This document shows, in pieces, positions 1 through 11,600 of a DNA stretch of 64,000 bases. Position 1 is the stretch's first letter. Each line of letters opens with the position of its first letter. The DNA lies in contig NC_091122.1 of assembly GCF_040183065.1 (NCBI RefSeq), forward strand, positions 153,665,955 to 153,729,954, written 5' to 3'. The position numbers and the translations under genes are program-made. This DNA comes from Periplaneta americana (taxonomy: Eukaryota; Arthropoda; Insecta; Blattodea; Blattidae). Under the pieces are notes generated by a model. The model did not search any database. It saw nothing but the letters and a program-made list of their open reading frames with translations, and was not told the DNA's origin.

Positions 1-816
1 AGAAAAAATATCACAGATGACTACAACAGCATATAATTCACTAAAAAACTAGGACAAAGCACCACCTGTCAATACACTTGTCGGCCATGCCATACAGCGA
101 GCAGTGAACAGTGAACCCACTTAAAATCCTATAATCGTAGATTTCATTTCTGTGACGTACAGAGAGCTCCACTACGGAGCATGCGCTGTGCAGAATTCTC
201 GCCACTTCACTCGAGCTCGAACATTCTATTCTGCAACTTGTGATATTGCTGTAGAGTAGAGAATATAATATGATCATGTTTGGATCATACTGATTATCAA
301 ATTATCCAATGTACCCAAAAATATATGTCGTGAATATTGTCGTTAAAATCTATTCATAAAATAAGCATATTACCATACTGATGGAAGATATGCAAAAGTT
401 AGCCAGAAAGTCCTCTTTTTCTCCAGATATATAATCCCTTTTTGTTAGCCGCTTTCGACGTCCGGCATTTTTTTTTTTTTGTTGAAGTACGTGAGATCTC
501 CCTTTTTCAGTTACTATTTCAATCCCACACCCTTAAAAGTTTTGAACTTTATATTGACATTGGAGGAGCCAGTCTTGAGCTTTACACTCTTGTGAATAAT
601 ATTTGTCAGTGTTTATTTCAGAAAAAATGTTCTTGGGGGAGGGAGGGGGGGTCGAAGAGACAGAAAAAATTAAATTAAGTTATATGGACATGAAATTGGT
701 GAAACGTTTCAATATCTACTGTATATAACAAATGATTCAACATTGCAACCACATTATTTTTTTCATTTATTGACCATACAGACAGTCTCTGTCACACACG
801 CACATATTCATTAGGC
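1..816. other. No recognisable gene
   Basis: AT-rich sequence 3' of the CCAR1 gene with short poly-T/poly-G runs (469-480, 640-651). Open frames are short and have no family resemblance. Confidence 0.5.
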
Positions 817-1508
817 CTAATAATGTCGCACCTTGATATAGAGTTGCAATCTTAATAACAGTCGAATTCTTATTTGTTTCTTACAAGCATATCTCTTCTC
901 CATAGTCTTGTTGAGAAACTCTTTGCTTGGCACATTTTCCCCTTCTACAGATAATATCCTCATGCAGAGGTCAAGTAAAACATCTCCTAGCAGGTTTCTT
1001 AATGCAGTCATTATTCCATTCTTGGCACTGAATGATCTTTGAACAGTAAGCTGTTAATGGCACTGTAAATAGTTTGACATGACGTTTTTTAGCTCATCAT
1101 AACCAAAGTGAGAATTAATAATGTATTCTAAAGGTGATAAACTTCAGGCAAGAAACTTAAATGATTTAATGTCAGTCTGTAAATGATCTTCGTTTATATC
1201 ATTTAAGTGCTGGCAGACACTTCTCACATCTGACTCTTTAATTTGCTGTATACGTTCAAAGCTTTTAAAAAAATGATCATCCTGAAATGAAATCCACAGC
1301 TTGTTTACTGAATCTGTTCAGAGTGATTGGCAATTAGTAGATTTATCAGCCATTAGAGAAAAAGATTTTCCTTTAAGTTCAGTTGATATATTTTCATCAA
1401 CCACTTCCCCCATGCACTGTAATATTTCACATGCTATATTCTTGCTACAGTATGTTGCTCACTTACTTTTCTTCTGAAGACAGTAGTTTAAACTTGGAAC
1501 ACATGGTG

Positions 1509-1907
1509 CCATCAAACCACGTACAATTGTTTCATAGTTTGTTGTGTCAGGAATTTCCTCTCTAAATAGGAAATACTAACTTCTAACCAATATTTTAAAG
1601 ACATCTCTATTTTCTTCAATTTCAGATTTACATTGTTGATATAGCATAGTATGAGCAAATTTTCCTTTGCAACTGCATTTCTCTGATATTTCCTATACTT
1701 TGTAAATGGTACATTAATAAAAACACCTGTACTGAACACATTACTGCAGAAAGCACCCCGTTTAGCTTTGTCAAAAATAGGTAATTTATACTTAGCTGTC
1801 CATGAAGACATAAAATTATATTCAGGCTTAGTTTTTAGCTGCTTTTCAGATTGTACAGAAAATCCAGATAATAGGGCTGCACACTCTAAGACAGTGGTCA
1901 TTAGCAC
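1509..1907 (-). pseudogene. hAT-type transposase N-terminal relic (TTF zinc-finger-like)
   Basis: A 131-codon frame with the pattern FMSSWTAKYKLPIFDKAKRG..CS.VF...G.FINVPFTKY, which resembles the TTF/ZMYM1-like zinc-finger region at the start of many hAT transposases (SW...P.., GAFC..C.FF, FTKY). The first Cys pair is degraded (CSNVFS). The sequence to 817 on the same strand (including a 64-codon frame at 817-1011) may be more of the same element, but is too decayed to assign. Confidence 0.4.
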
Positions 1908-2339
1908 TCACTGAAATGTGTAAAGGGTATGCGGTGCTGTCCGGTGTGCACCGTCATGCAACAGGGAGAGATAGAGAGCATACCCGCTAGCAGCTACAGA
2001 GTGTACCCTAGGGCACTGCATTTTCTGCAGGTAAGAGAGTCTAGCCCCATTGTGCTCTGTGCTGATGACCCCTGCTCTAAGAAGTACTTGCATGTTGGGA
2101 AGAGTTACAACGGTCTTCATTTTCATACTTTCACTCAGTAATGAGTTTTACAATAATATTCTGGGGAAATTCTATAGATAGCAACAGTACATTCCTACTA
2201 CAAAAAAAAGAGTAATTTAGAAAAATAGTAGTGCCAAATGTAGGGAATCATGTATGACCATTTTCAAAAAACTACAAATAATGCCAGTCAAAAAAATTAC
2301 TTTCATACTGTACTCCATCGGCAAGTATATCATGCTACA

Positions 2340-2650
2340 AAAAGGAGTGTGTTATATGGCAGTAAAAATTTTTAATAGCTTCCCTGTGGATATAAAAAAA
2401 TCAAACTAAAAACATAAGATTATTTAGAGCCAAATTACAGAAGTATCTAATTTCTCACGCCTTCTATTGTGTAGGTGAATTTATGACATTCAACAACACT
2501 GCATGAATATTTCTGTCTTGTATTAAATATCAATATTAACTCCTTGTGTTGTAAAACCCTTCTGTATATATTTCAATTAGACTGTGACTATAATTAAGAC
2601 TTTGTAGTACTATTAAGATTTTTGTTTCCAAAGTGTAGAATAAAGTTGTT
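2340..2650 (+). pseudogene. LINE 3' end: reverse-transcriptase C-terminus relic
   Basis: Translated with one frame change it reads KGVCYMAVKIFNSFPVDIKK then AKLQKYLISHAFYCVGEFM, the C-terminal signature (KG..Y...K.(F/Y)N.LP..IK...KL..YL..H.FYS..EF) of a common arthropod non-LTR reverse transcriptase. An AT-rich 3' UTR follows. It is 5'-truncated and has a stop after IKKSN. Confidence 0.6.
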
Positions 2651-3436
2651 TTTTAGTAACTGAACAGAATAATTTGCCAATTTTTTACATCAAATTTTGT
2701 CGATTCCTTGGTATCCCGCATTTTCTTCAAAAAAGTTGGCAACCCTAGATGAGTTTCAGTTTAAAATCTTTTCTTTCTTGTTTTACAAGTGTCTTGACTG
2801 CCTTCTGGATATGTGAATTAATTACTGATGACAGCTTTAAACTTCCTAATTCTTCCCAAACAGTAAAAACAAAATTCTGTATTGTATTTGGAATACATGT
2901 AGAATATGTCACCGTTTCGGGAATGAAACTTCAGTTGTCTTAGTTTGAAAGTTCTATTTTTGTTTCGGTTTACAAATGGAGAATATGGGTCTCTGATAAG
3001 AGAAGTAATTAATGAAGAACATGCACTATATTTCCTCTTCATATGAAGTGACATTTCAAAATTAGTCCTAGCTCACAAGTTTTTCACTATGACTTTCTCA
3101 AAGTGTATTGTGTCTATTATCACTTTAATATTACAGAACTTGCGATTAGAAATCAAACAAGTGGTCGCATAGGACTGTAGCTGCTCTCGATGCCGAAATA
3201 TTACTGAGAGAGGCCATGCAGCACAGCTAATTTTATATGCAACTTCAGCACCCTCATGCCCGTAATGAAGGGAGGTGGCATCATTGGGCGTGGATACATA
3301 TATTACAAAGGTTCATGGCCTAATTACTAACATTAACATTCGGCGGTGTCTCACAGTACTGTTACAGGAAGCATCTGAATTTCTGCTATCTTTATGTTTC
3401 ATCACGGATCCCAGAATGGGTGTTCATACTTGGTGA
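2651..3436. other. No recognisable gene
   Basis: AT-rich sequence. Opposing short frames at 2749-2943 (+) and 2818-3054 (-) overlap and match no family I know. Nothing else seen. Confidence 0.4.
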
Positions 3437-3449
3437 CTAAAGTATTAAT

Positions 3450-3794
3450 TTTTTTTTTCCTGTGCCGCTACAACACTTCAAGGGCCCAGACCGACCATCC
3501 GACTGCTGACCTCACTTTCACATGCCAAAGCAGAGGTGGACGATCATCCAACCAGAATGGAGGTATTGTGTGGTTAGCACAATGATACCCCCAGTCATTA
3601 TAGCTGGCTTTTGCAACTGGTTTTTGCTACCTATTGTAGCTCTCCAAGTGCATCACGATGCTGGGTGGGCATAGTCCCATACACTGGCCTTAATTTCATG
3701 AGAAAATTTCTTCCCCCATGAGAACTTGAACCAGTGCGCATTCTGTAATGTGAGTCCTAGGTAGGAAGCCTTAGATGACGCAACGGCGTAGGAC
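3450..3794 (-). repeat. tRNA-headed SINE, copy 1 (Leu-like head)
   Basis: Flanked by a perfect 13-bp target duplication (CTAAAGTATTAAT at 3437-3449 and 3795-3807). The left end is a T run (3450-3459), the poly-A tail on the minus strand. The right end read on the minus strand carries a degenerate tRNA-like head with a box-B-like GGTTCAAGTTC. A second copy at 11952-12306 is clearly homologous over its whole length, with the better-preserved head. Confidence 0.85.
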
Positions 3795-3807
3795 CTAAAG
3801 TATTAAT

Positions 3808-5133
3808 ACACACCTGATAAATCTTTTTACCATTAACATCATGTATCAAACTATATAATTTATTTAAAAAAAATCGTCTGCCCAGGCATCTTGAGTTGCC
3901 AAGAACACAGAATAATATTATGCATACAAGAATAACTGATTACAGATGAGTCACATTTACGTAAACATAGAACATGAATTTTAGAAATAATATAAATTAT
4001 ACATATATTTACCACAATGACACACTATCCAAAACCAAGGGGGAGGGGGAACTATAATATTCGGTGTAAATGGTTTTTCAGGATTACTACAAACCCTTTA
4101 ATGGCTAAAGTGATTATTTTAGGAATGATGTCATGGATTCCAAATTTTTTAAGTGTTAACAGTTAATTCGCAGGTGCTTGTGTAAAGGGGGTTAAGTATG
4201 AATTCGCTAAACTGGGATAAGTACAGATTTCAACTCTCCACAGTTACTTTTTTCTGTGTTAAAGGGGTTAAATCATTCTTCCATCCATGATGCACTTACA
4301 GTATTCCTTATTTTGTGACAAAAGGGTTTTGTTCAGTACCAAAGGAGAGAAGTTTATATACATTACAATTTGACTTAACCCTCTTTACACGAGCACCCAC
4401 GAATTGTGGGATGGTGTCCCTTGCTCCGATCATTAAACGATGCACTTCCCAGGTGCCTTCCATCCGGTATTTTTCTCGAAAATACGGACTAGTAGGCTCA
4501 TAAATTTGTTGTCTTTCTTTGTTGACCTCAGATGGTTGGGTCTGGCTCATCTCAAATCTAAACTACTATTAGTCTTGTCTAGAGCCATTAATGTACACTC
4601 TTCTAATTCTGCCGCCTTCAGATACAATGCAGTACACCTCTTCTTAGATCTCAAAGGATCTTTATCTAAGGGTCTTTGCTATTAGTTATTGGATGTTATG
4701 ATGGTGCGAATTTCTCAGGAGTTCTCCATGTTGGCAGGATCCTAGGACGTGTGCTAAGGTTTCAATTCATATGAACTGTCTCCACAAAGTTCATCCTTTC
4801 ATTTGAATGCACATTAAAATTATTTTACCTAGGTTTATGTTTAATAACAGTTCAAGAAAACAAACTAGAAATAATAATATCATTCACGGGATGAAAAAGA
4901 AGCTGAACTGTTGCGTACACACATAACACATATACAAATAATAAGAAATTGCGTGTCCCTTTTGGGACACACATTTTTACTACCGTAAAAAATAAGTAAT
5001 GTTCGAGAAGGAAGATGGAGTAAGGGAAAGTTGTAAGATGTATGCAAGAAAACAAGTCTATTTTCAATCTTAAACATATTTAATATTTCATTCATAATGT
5101 GTTAATCTTAAACCCTGTAGGGTAAGTGATTCC
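3808..5133. other. No recognisable gene
   Basis: AT-rich 3' flank of CCAR1. Overlapping short frames on both strands at 4308-4685 mirror one another and look spurious. Confidence 0.4.
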
Positions 5134-5426
5134 TTTATTAAAGGAATATTTGTACTATTTATCTTCATACACTCAGCTTTCCTCATCTTGCTATAAAACA
5201 CTGTTTTTTAAGATAATTTAAAAGTTACAGTTGTTATGCATTGGGAAATAAAATGTTAGAAAATATTGTGCCGCTGAATGTTATAAATTAATGAAAGAAA
5301 ATAACAAACAAAGGATAAATCCTCAGATCTTCTATCGAGTAGCTCGAAGGAAGAAGAAAATGCCGTCACACACACACACACACACACACGCACACATACT
5401 CACGTACACATTAAAAGTTCTCAGTT
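5134..5426 (-). other. Probable CCAR1 3' UTR with (TG)n and a poly(A) signal
   Basis: The sequence after the stop contains a (CA)n run at 5367-5396, which is (TG)n in the transcript. The first AATAAA on the coding strand is at 5134-5139, about 290 bases past the stop. The transcript end is not otherwise visible. Confidence 0.4.
5367..5396. repeat. (CA)n microsatellite
   Basis: Nearly uninterrupted CA dinucleotides, about 15 units with one G interruption, just past the CCAR1 stop codon. Confidence 0.95.
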
Positions 5427-5666
5427 TCACTCAGATGAAGGTTCAGTTTTAATAGTTTCTATCTTCTTCTTATCGCCATTTTGGTCAACTTTGTCACCCC
5501 ATCTGCTCTCATGTTGACTTTCGTGTTTTCCAGTCACATCTGATAAAGTTTCCTCTTTCATATCTCTACTGTCCATGTGCACTACTTGAATATCCCCTGG
5601 GTTCAGAAGTGGAGCAATCTTCTCCTGAATTTCACGCAGTGTTATGAAGTAAGTTTCTGCATTCAT
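5427..5666 (-). CDS. CCAR1: CCAR1 last coding exon, acidic C-terminus and stop
   Basis: Acceptor ATTTTTTGTAG before 5666; 79 codons then TGA at 5427-5429. Encodes MNAETYFITLREIQEKIAPL then a polar, acidic tail ending IETIKTEPSSE. The first part continues the coiled coil. The internal IKTEP resembles a sumoylation consensus (inference from pattern only). The ATG at the exon start is an internal Met, since the exon follows a phase-0 junction from 11285. Confidence 0.85.
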   Translation of the reverse strand: MNAETYFITLREIQEKIAPLLNPGDIQVVHMDSRDMKEETLSDVTGKHESQHESRWGDKVDQNGDKKKIETIKTEPSSE

Positions 5667-8600
5667 CTACAAAAAATACAAATATTTTGTTATGTATTGT
5701 CTTTGGTGGTATACTGAAACCATGCTTGACATCACACCCAAGATTCACAAGTTTAAATCTGGTTACAGGCAATGTTACCATATGGTCTATGATTGATCCC
5801 ACTAGATGCTATTTGAAATCCAGCAAATTCCAGCCAAAATAAGCTAGACTTTTTTCTGTGGCTAGAAATTAAAACTCTACAGTTTGTAAGTACTTGATTT
5901 TACTACAATTTTATTCACGACACTCTGTTTTTTTTAAGAGATGATGGGTGTATCATCTATACCAGGTCTGCCCAAACTACAGCCTGTAGGCTACATCTGA
6001 CAAGCCACTGCTTTTTATGTGGTCTGCCTTTGTTCTTGTAAAAACTGAAAATTATATATTAAATTATTAGTCATTTTATAGTTTTATTTCTTGTTTCTTA
6101 AAGATCTAGAGTTCCATTGTAAAATTTTTAGAGTGTCTATATCTTTTTCGGTAATGTTGCCTTTTCGTTTTAATTCTTGGTCTTTAAATGTACTACCCAA
6201 TGAGACATGGAATAAAACTATGGATCAACAATTGGCTCTCTTCTGACAAAGGACAAATTTTACAGTCTGTACAAAATAATCCAAATGACCTGGAAAATGT
6301 ATGAAAACTTGCCCAGACATGTTCAAACATTTTCAACAAGAGCCAGAACAGGTCACATTGTCACACAATTGTACCTACACCAATTTCACATTTCTGATAC
6401 TCCTACTTGTCTGTGGTGTAATAATCATGATGAAGATCTGGATCACATTCTTCTATACTGCCCATTCATGAACCACAAAAGAAGTAAATTAAAATCATCA
6501 GTACCAGTTGTAGAAGACACAGCCCTGCAGTATATATTGACTACACCCCAACTCTGGTTACTAGGAACAGGCATCTATAATGAACACCGATCAAAATACC
6601 CCTCATTTCTCATGAACAACAACAACTCAATAGACTATAGTGGACTTCATGTTGTCAGCAAACAGCTGGATACATTAAGAAGATTGATTGTTTTATTTCT
6701 TCAATACGACTGTTTCAGCATGTTTTGATAGTGCAACTTGGATGCAGAGTGCCGCAGTTTGGACGATACACCCATCAACACAGAAGTAGGGTGGCTGAAA
6801 CGGAGTTGCACACTGACAAGGGTTTTCTCTACTAGGAAAATCCGCAAGTTTCTTAAAGAAAGGTGTTGCTCATGTTAATTGTAAGGTGATCGCAACTGGT
6901 TATCTTGTTTAGCATTTCTTGTTGATATAACAAAACATTTCATTTGAATGTTTTGAACAATGTATTAAAGGGAAAGATAAATTAATCAATGATGCGTGCA
7001 GTAGGGGAGAGAGGGGATACAGTGGACATGGGGATACAATGGACATATGCAAATTTCCGTCTATATGACCTTCCATGTTGGCATCAATGACCAGAGATAT
7101 TCATTTGTTCATATCTTATGAAAGTACAGTGTTTTTGACCAGAAGTACAAAGAAGATTTTCGAACAGCAGCATTTTCCAGTTTTTCGTAGTTTTGATGTA
7201 AATCTTGAGGTAAGTGCTATTCTCTATTAAATAGTTTCTTTTCAAATCATAATGCAAGTTATAACGTTGTATATTTGTGGATATTATGAGAATTCATTTC
7301 ATGTATAATACTTTAGTGAGGTTGAAATCCTTTGTGAATGAAAAGGAAAAAAGTACCAAACCAGAACATGGGGATATATTGGACAGTGATGTCCAATGTA
7401 TCCCCTTGCATTAATATTCTTTTTTATTTTTTTTAAATATGTCTACATTAGATCAATTAACTATTTACTTTATTTGTCTGCAGATGCCTCGAGTCTACAC
7501 AAGAAAAACAGATCGTGAGTTTTCTGAGGCGGATATTAAAGCAGCAGTTGATGATGTATTACATAATAATATGTCTCTGCGAGCTTCTGCAGAACAGCAT
7601 GGTGTCAAAAAATCCCGCTTGGCAATGTATGTGAAGAAATCAAGGGAGGTTGGGTTTGATTCAATGAATTTCAAGTCCAATTTTAAGAAACGTCAAGTAA
7701 TTCCAGGTCACTTGGAATAAGCTCTTGCTGATTATTTGTTGTTATGTTCAACTATGTTTTATGGGCTGACACCAAAACAAACAAGACGATTGGCTTTCGA
7801 ATATGCTAAAAAGAATGAACTGATGACAATACCTGCATCTTGGAAAGCAAATAAGGAGGCTGGTTTGGATTGGTTCTCAGCATTTTTGTAAAGAAACCCA
7901 GCACTCGCCATCAGAACACCAGAAGCTACAAGTCTAGCCAGAATGCAGGCATTCAATAGAGCAACAGTGGGCCAGTTCTTTGATAAGTTGGACATTGTGC
8001 TGCAGAGACGTAAATTCATGCCGTATCAGATTTTCAATTTAGACGAGACTGGCTTGAACACTGTGCCACCTGTGGTAAAGTAATCGCAAAAAAAGGTGAA
8101 AAAGAGGTAGGACAAGTGACTTCCAGGGAGCGGGGTGAACTTATGACACAAGTTGGTATCATTTGCGCAAATGCCTTACCTCCTGTGTGGATATTCCCCC
8201 GCGTTCGCTTTGACAAAGCACGCATGATGGCTGGTGCACCTACAGGGACTTTGGGTCTTGTCCACAAGTCAGGTTGGATGACAGCGGAAAATTTCTTGAG
8301 CGTTTTGATATTTTTTAAAGAAAATGTACGTTGTTCAAATGGAAATCCGGTGTTGCTGATCATGGATAATCATGAGTCCCACCTGAGTGTAGAAGGCCCA
8401 GATTATTGCAAGGGAAATGGCATTACCATCTTGACCCTCCCACCACACACATCCAATAAGCTCCAGCCCCTGGACCACTGCGTGTTTGGTCCTTTCAAGA
8501 AATTCTTCAATGAAGCAGTTAACGCCTGGCACCTTAGTCATCCAAATGAAAGTGTGACAATCTTTGAATTACCACAAATGAGTGCAACTGCATGGGACAG

Positions 8601-11600
8601 AGCAGCGATCCCAGAAAACATTAAATCGGGATTTAAATCTTGTGGAATTTCTCCATTTGACCGAAATATATTCCCCAATGAACATTTCTTGTCGTCTGTA
8701 GTATCAGATCGCCCACCTCCAGTGCTTTTGAACCATCAAAGTTCTCCAGGATCAATTGCAGAAGAACAAGCAGGATCTAAAGTAGAAGATGCTGTAATTA
8801 CTTCAGTTGTCAGCTCTAGAACATTAGAAATTCCAACATTTTCGACAACCGAAAATACATATGTCAGTCCTGAAGAAGTAAGGCCCTTTCCAGAAGCACC
8901 ACCTCGCAAATTGTCCTGTCGTGGGCGAAAAAGGGGTCGTTGTATGATAGCAACAGATTCTCCAGAAAAAAATGAGATCGCAGAACGGAAGTGTAAAAAC
9001 TCAAAGGAAAAACAGGCAGAGAAGAGGAGAGTTCATCAGAGGTCTTCATCACCTTTAGAGGAAGTTGGTGAGAATACCTCTGACTCAGATCAAGATTCAC
9101 ATGAAAATGAAGTTGAACCCATTTACTCCCTACATTCTGGCGATTTTGTAATTGTCAGAGTTAGTGGCAAAAACACTTCAAGAAATTATGTAGCCCAAAT
9201 TGTTAATCGAGCCGTGGATGGATATGATGTGAAATTTTTTAAACGTCAGATCGCTTCTAATCGGTTCATTGAAACTGATGAGACAGTATCATTTCTGTCA
9301 TACGAGGAGACTGTGCTGAAGTTGCCTGAACCTATCAAAGACAACAAAAAGCGTTTTGAAAATATGACCTATTTTGACTTTGATTCCATGCCATTTTGTA
9401 TCCAATAATGTATTGTATTGATTGTACATATATGAATTTAGTTGTAGTTTGTTAGTATTATTGTATTTGAAATTTAGAGACCATGTATGATCATTTTTTT
9501 CTGTATACAAAATATTTTGATTTCTGTCCAATGTATCCCCATATCTGGGGATACTCTGGACAAAGTGTATTTCTTCAAATATATTCAAAAGACGATTTCA
9601 GTTTTACTAATATGAAAATGATTAAAATTTTTAATGACAGCCAGATGTCCAACAAATCAAAACCAGGTGGAAAGAATATTTTTAATTCATAAGCTTAGTG
9701 CACAAAAATTTAATAAGATAAACTGTCCAATGTATCCCCTCTCTCCCCTACAATGAAATAATTTCAATTATTGTATTGTTATTCAGGAGACAAATATCTC
9801 TAAAAATGGGGACATTTTCCTACAGACAATGACCTATGAAACCAATATCCCGAAACATCTATAAGAAATGATTATTTTGTGGAAGTTATTGAGGGTAGGC
9901 CTACTGAAGAACAGTTTATTAAAAGATCTGTAGATTTCATTGCAGAAATGGTTTGCACATGCGATTGGCATAAATTAATCTGATCTGAATGAGGGAATGA
10001 TCTATTGCACAAATCTATGGTGAGAAAAATATTCAGTATGCAAGAGCACTTATCTCTCCAGATGGGTATATATGAGTATATGTAATTTGTAATTTCAATA
10101 ACTAGAGAATGGAATATTTTGTTGAGTTCGAAATGCAGAAAGTGGAATTTTCAAATGGGGAAATTGGTGTTTTTAAATTGTATTTTTCGGAATTTTTTAA
10201 ATATACAGTTTCACTAGCACACTAAATACACTTGTTTTCAAAATACATTTCATAAAAAAGATTCATATTTTCTGTTGACAAACGATGGCATTTATCAGAT
10301 AAAACATTATTGTATGACGAGAAAAAGCATTCACAGTTTGCATTTGCACATGGCACATAGAAACAAAAGATGCATTCAGCTGGCTGACAGTGGTTAAAAT
10401 ACGACTCTTGCTACATATGAACAAACCAAAGCCAGATATGACATCAGGAATGTGTTCAGACCAGATATTTCAATGAAAATAGATTCAATGCTATCGAGTA
10501 TGCAGACTATAGATGCCGACCTTATTATGTTACGATTATGGATTCTACTTACTACAAAAAGTTAAAAAAATTGAACATTCACACACATTATTAACCAACT
10601 GCTTAAAAATCATGTGTTTTTCGTAAAAACATGCGAAATTCGTGGCATGATATATATTTCGTGGGTTCAAACCAGGCATAAAAGGATTGAAGGATGCAAT
10701 TAGATGTTGAGAAATATTTTTCTAAAAACTGCAAAATGTCAGAAACATGGACATTACGACGAAGTGAAGAGAAGTGAATAGAAGCATTTGAAATGTGGAT
10801 ATGGAGAAGAATGGAGCATGTGAAGAAAGAATGATGCTGAAACTGATCAGAAAGAGAAAAAGGAATTGGTTGGGTCACTGGCTGAGAAAAAACTATCTAC
10901 TGAAAGATGCACTGGAAGGTGGTGAACGGGAGAAGAATTCGGGACAGAAGAAGATATCAGATGATAGGTGACAATAAGATATAGGCCTATGCAGAGACAA
11001 AGAGGAAGGCAGAAAATAGGAAAGATTGGAGAAAGCTGGGTTTGCAGTGAAAGACCTGCCCTTGGGCAGAACACTACGAATGAATGAATAGGCATTATTT
11101 TCCCCTGTTATCCTATAATTGGGGATAATAAATTTCTTCCATTTCAAAAGTGAAATAAAAATCCACATGGATTTAAAAAAAGGTTTTACTTGTCTTGTCC
11201 ATATATGGGGGCTGGAAACTAATAATGAGAAAGAATGTTCTCAGTCATCTCTTAAAGTAAACAAATTCCAAAGTGAAGGCATACCTTAACTTCAGCAAGG
11301 TCCTGATCAGTGATCTGTAACTTCTCTTTGTAACTCTGGAGCTCTCCTGAAAGATCCTTCACAGTATTTGCTGACTTGGCTGCAGTGTCTTTCAGTCCAT
11401 TCAATTCTTCCTTGAGGACCAGCATCTTCTGTTCAGTGTCAGTACGAGCTTTTTCACTGCGCTTCAATTGACCCATAAGTTTCTCCACATCTAATAGGCC
11501 TCCTTTATACAACACAAATCCTGGAAGGCAATCTACCTTATGTTAATATTATTGACCAAAATCTACAATTTCAGTATTTATTTTGCAACTAACAGTGACA

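Noticed and set aside
9483..9692. Frame following the Tigger transposase
   Set aside because: It lies in the element's 3' terminal region, which contains the repeated binding-site-like words; no coding similarity.
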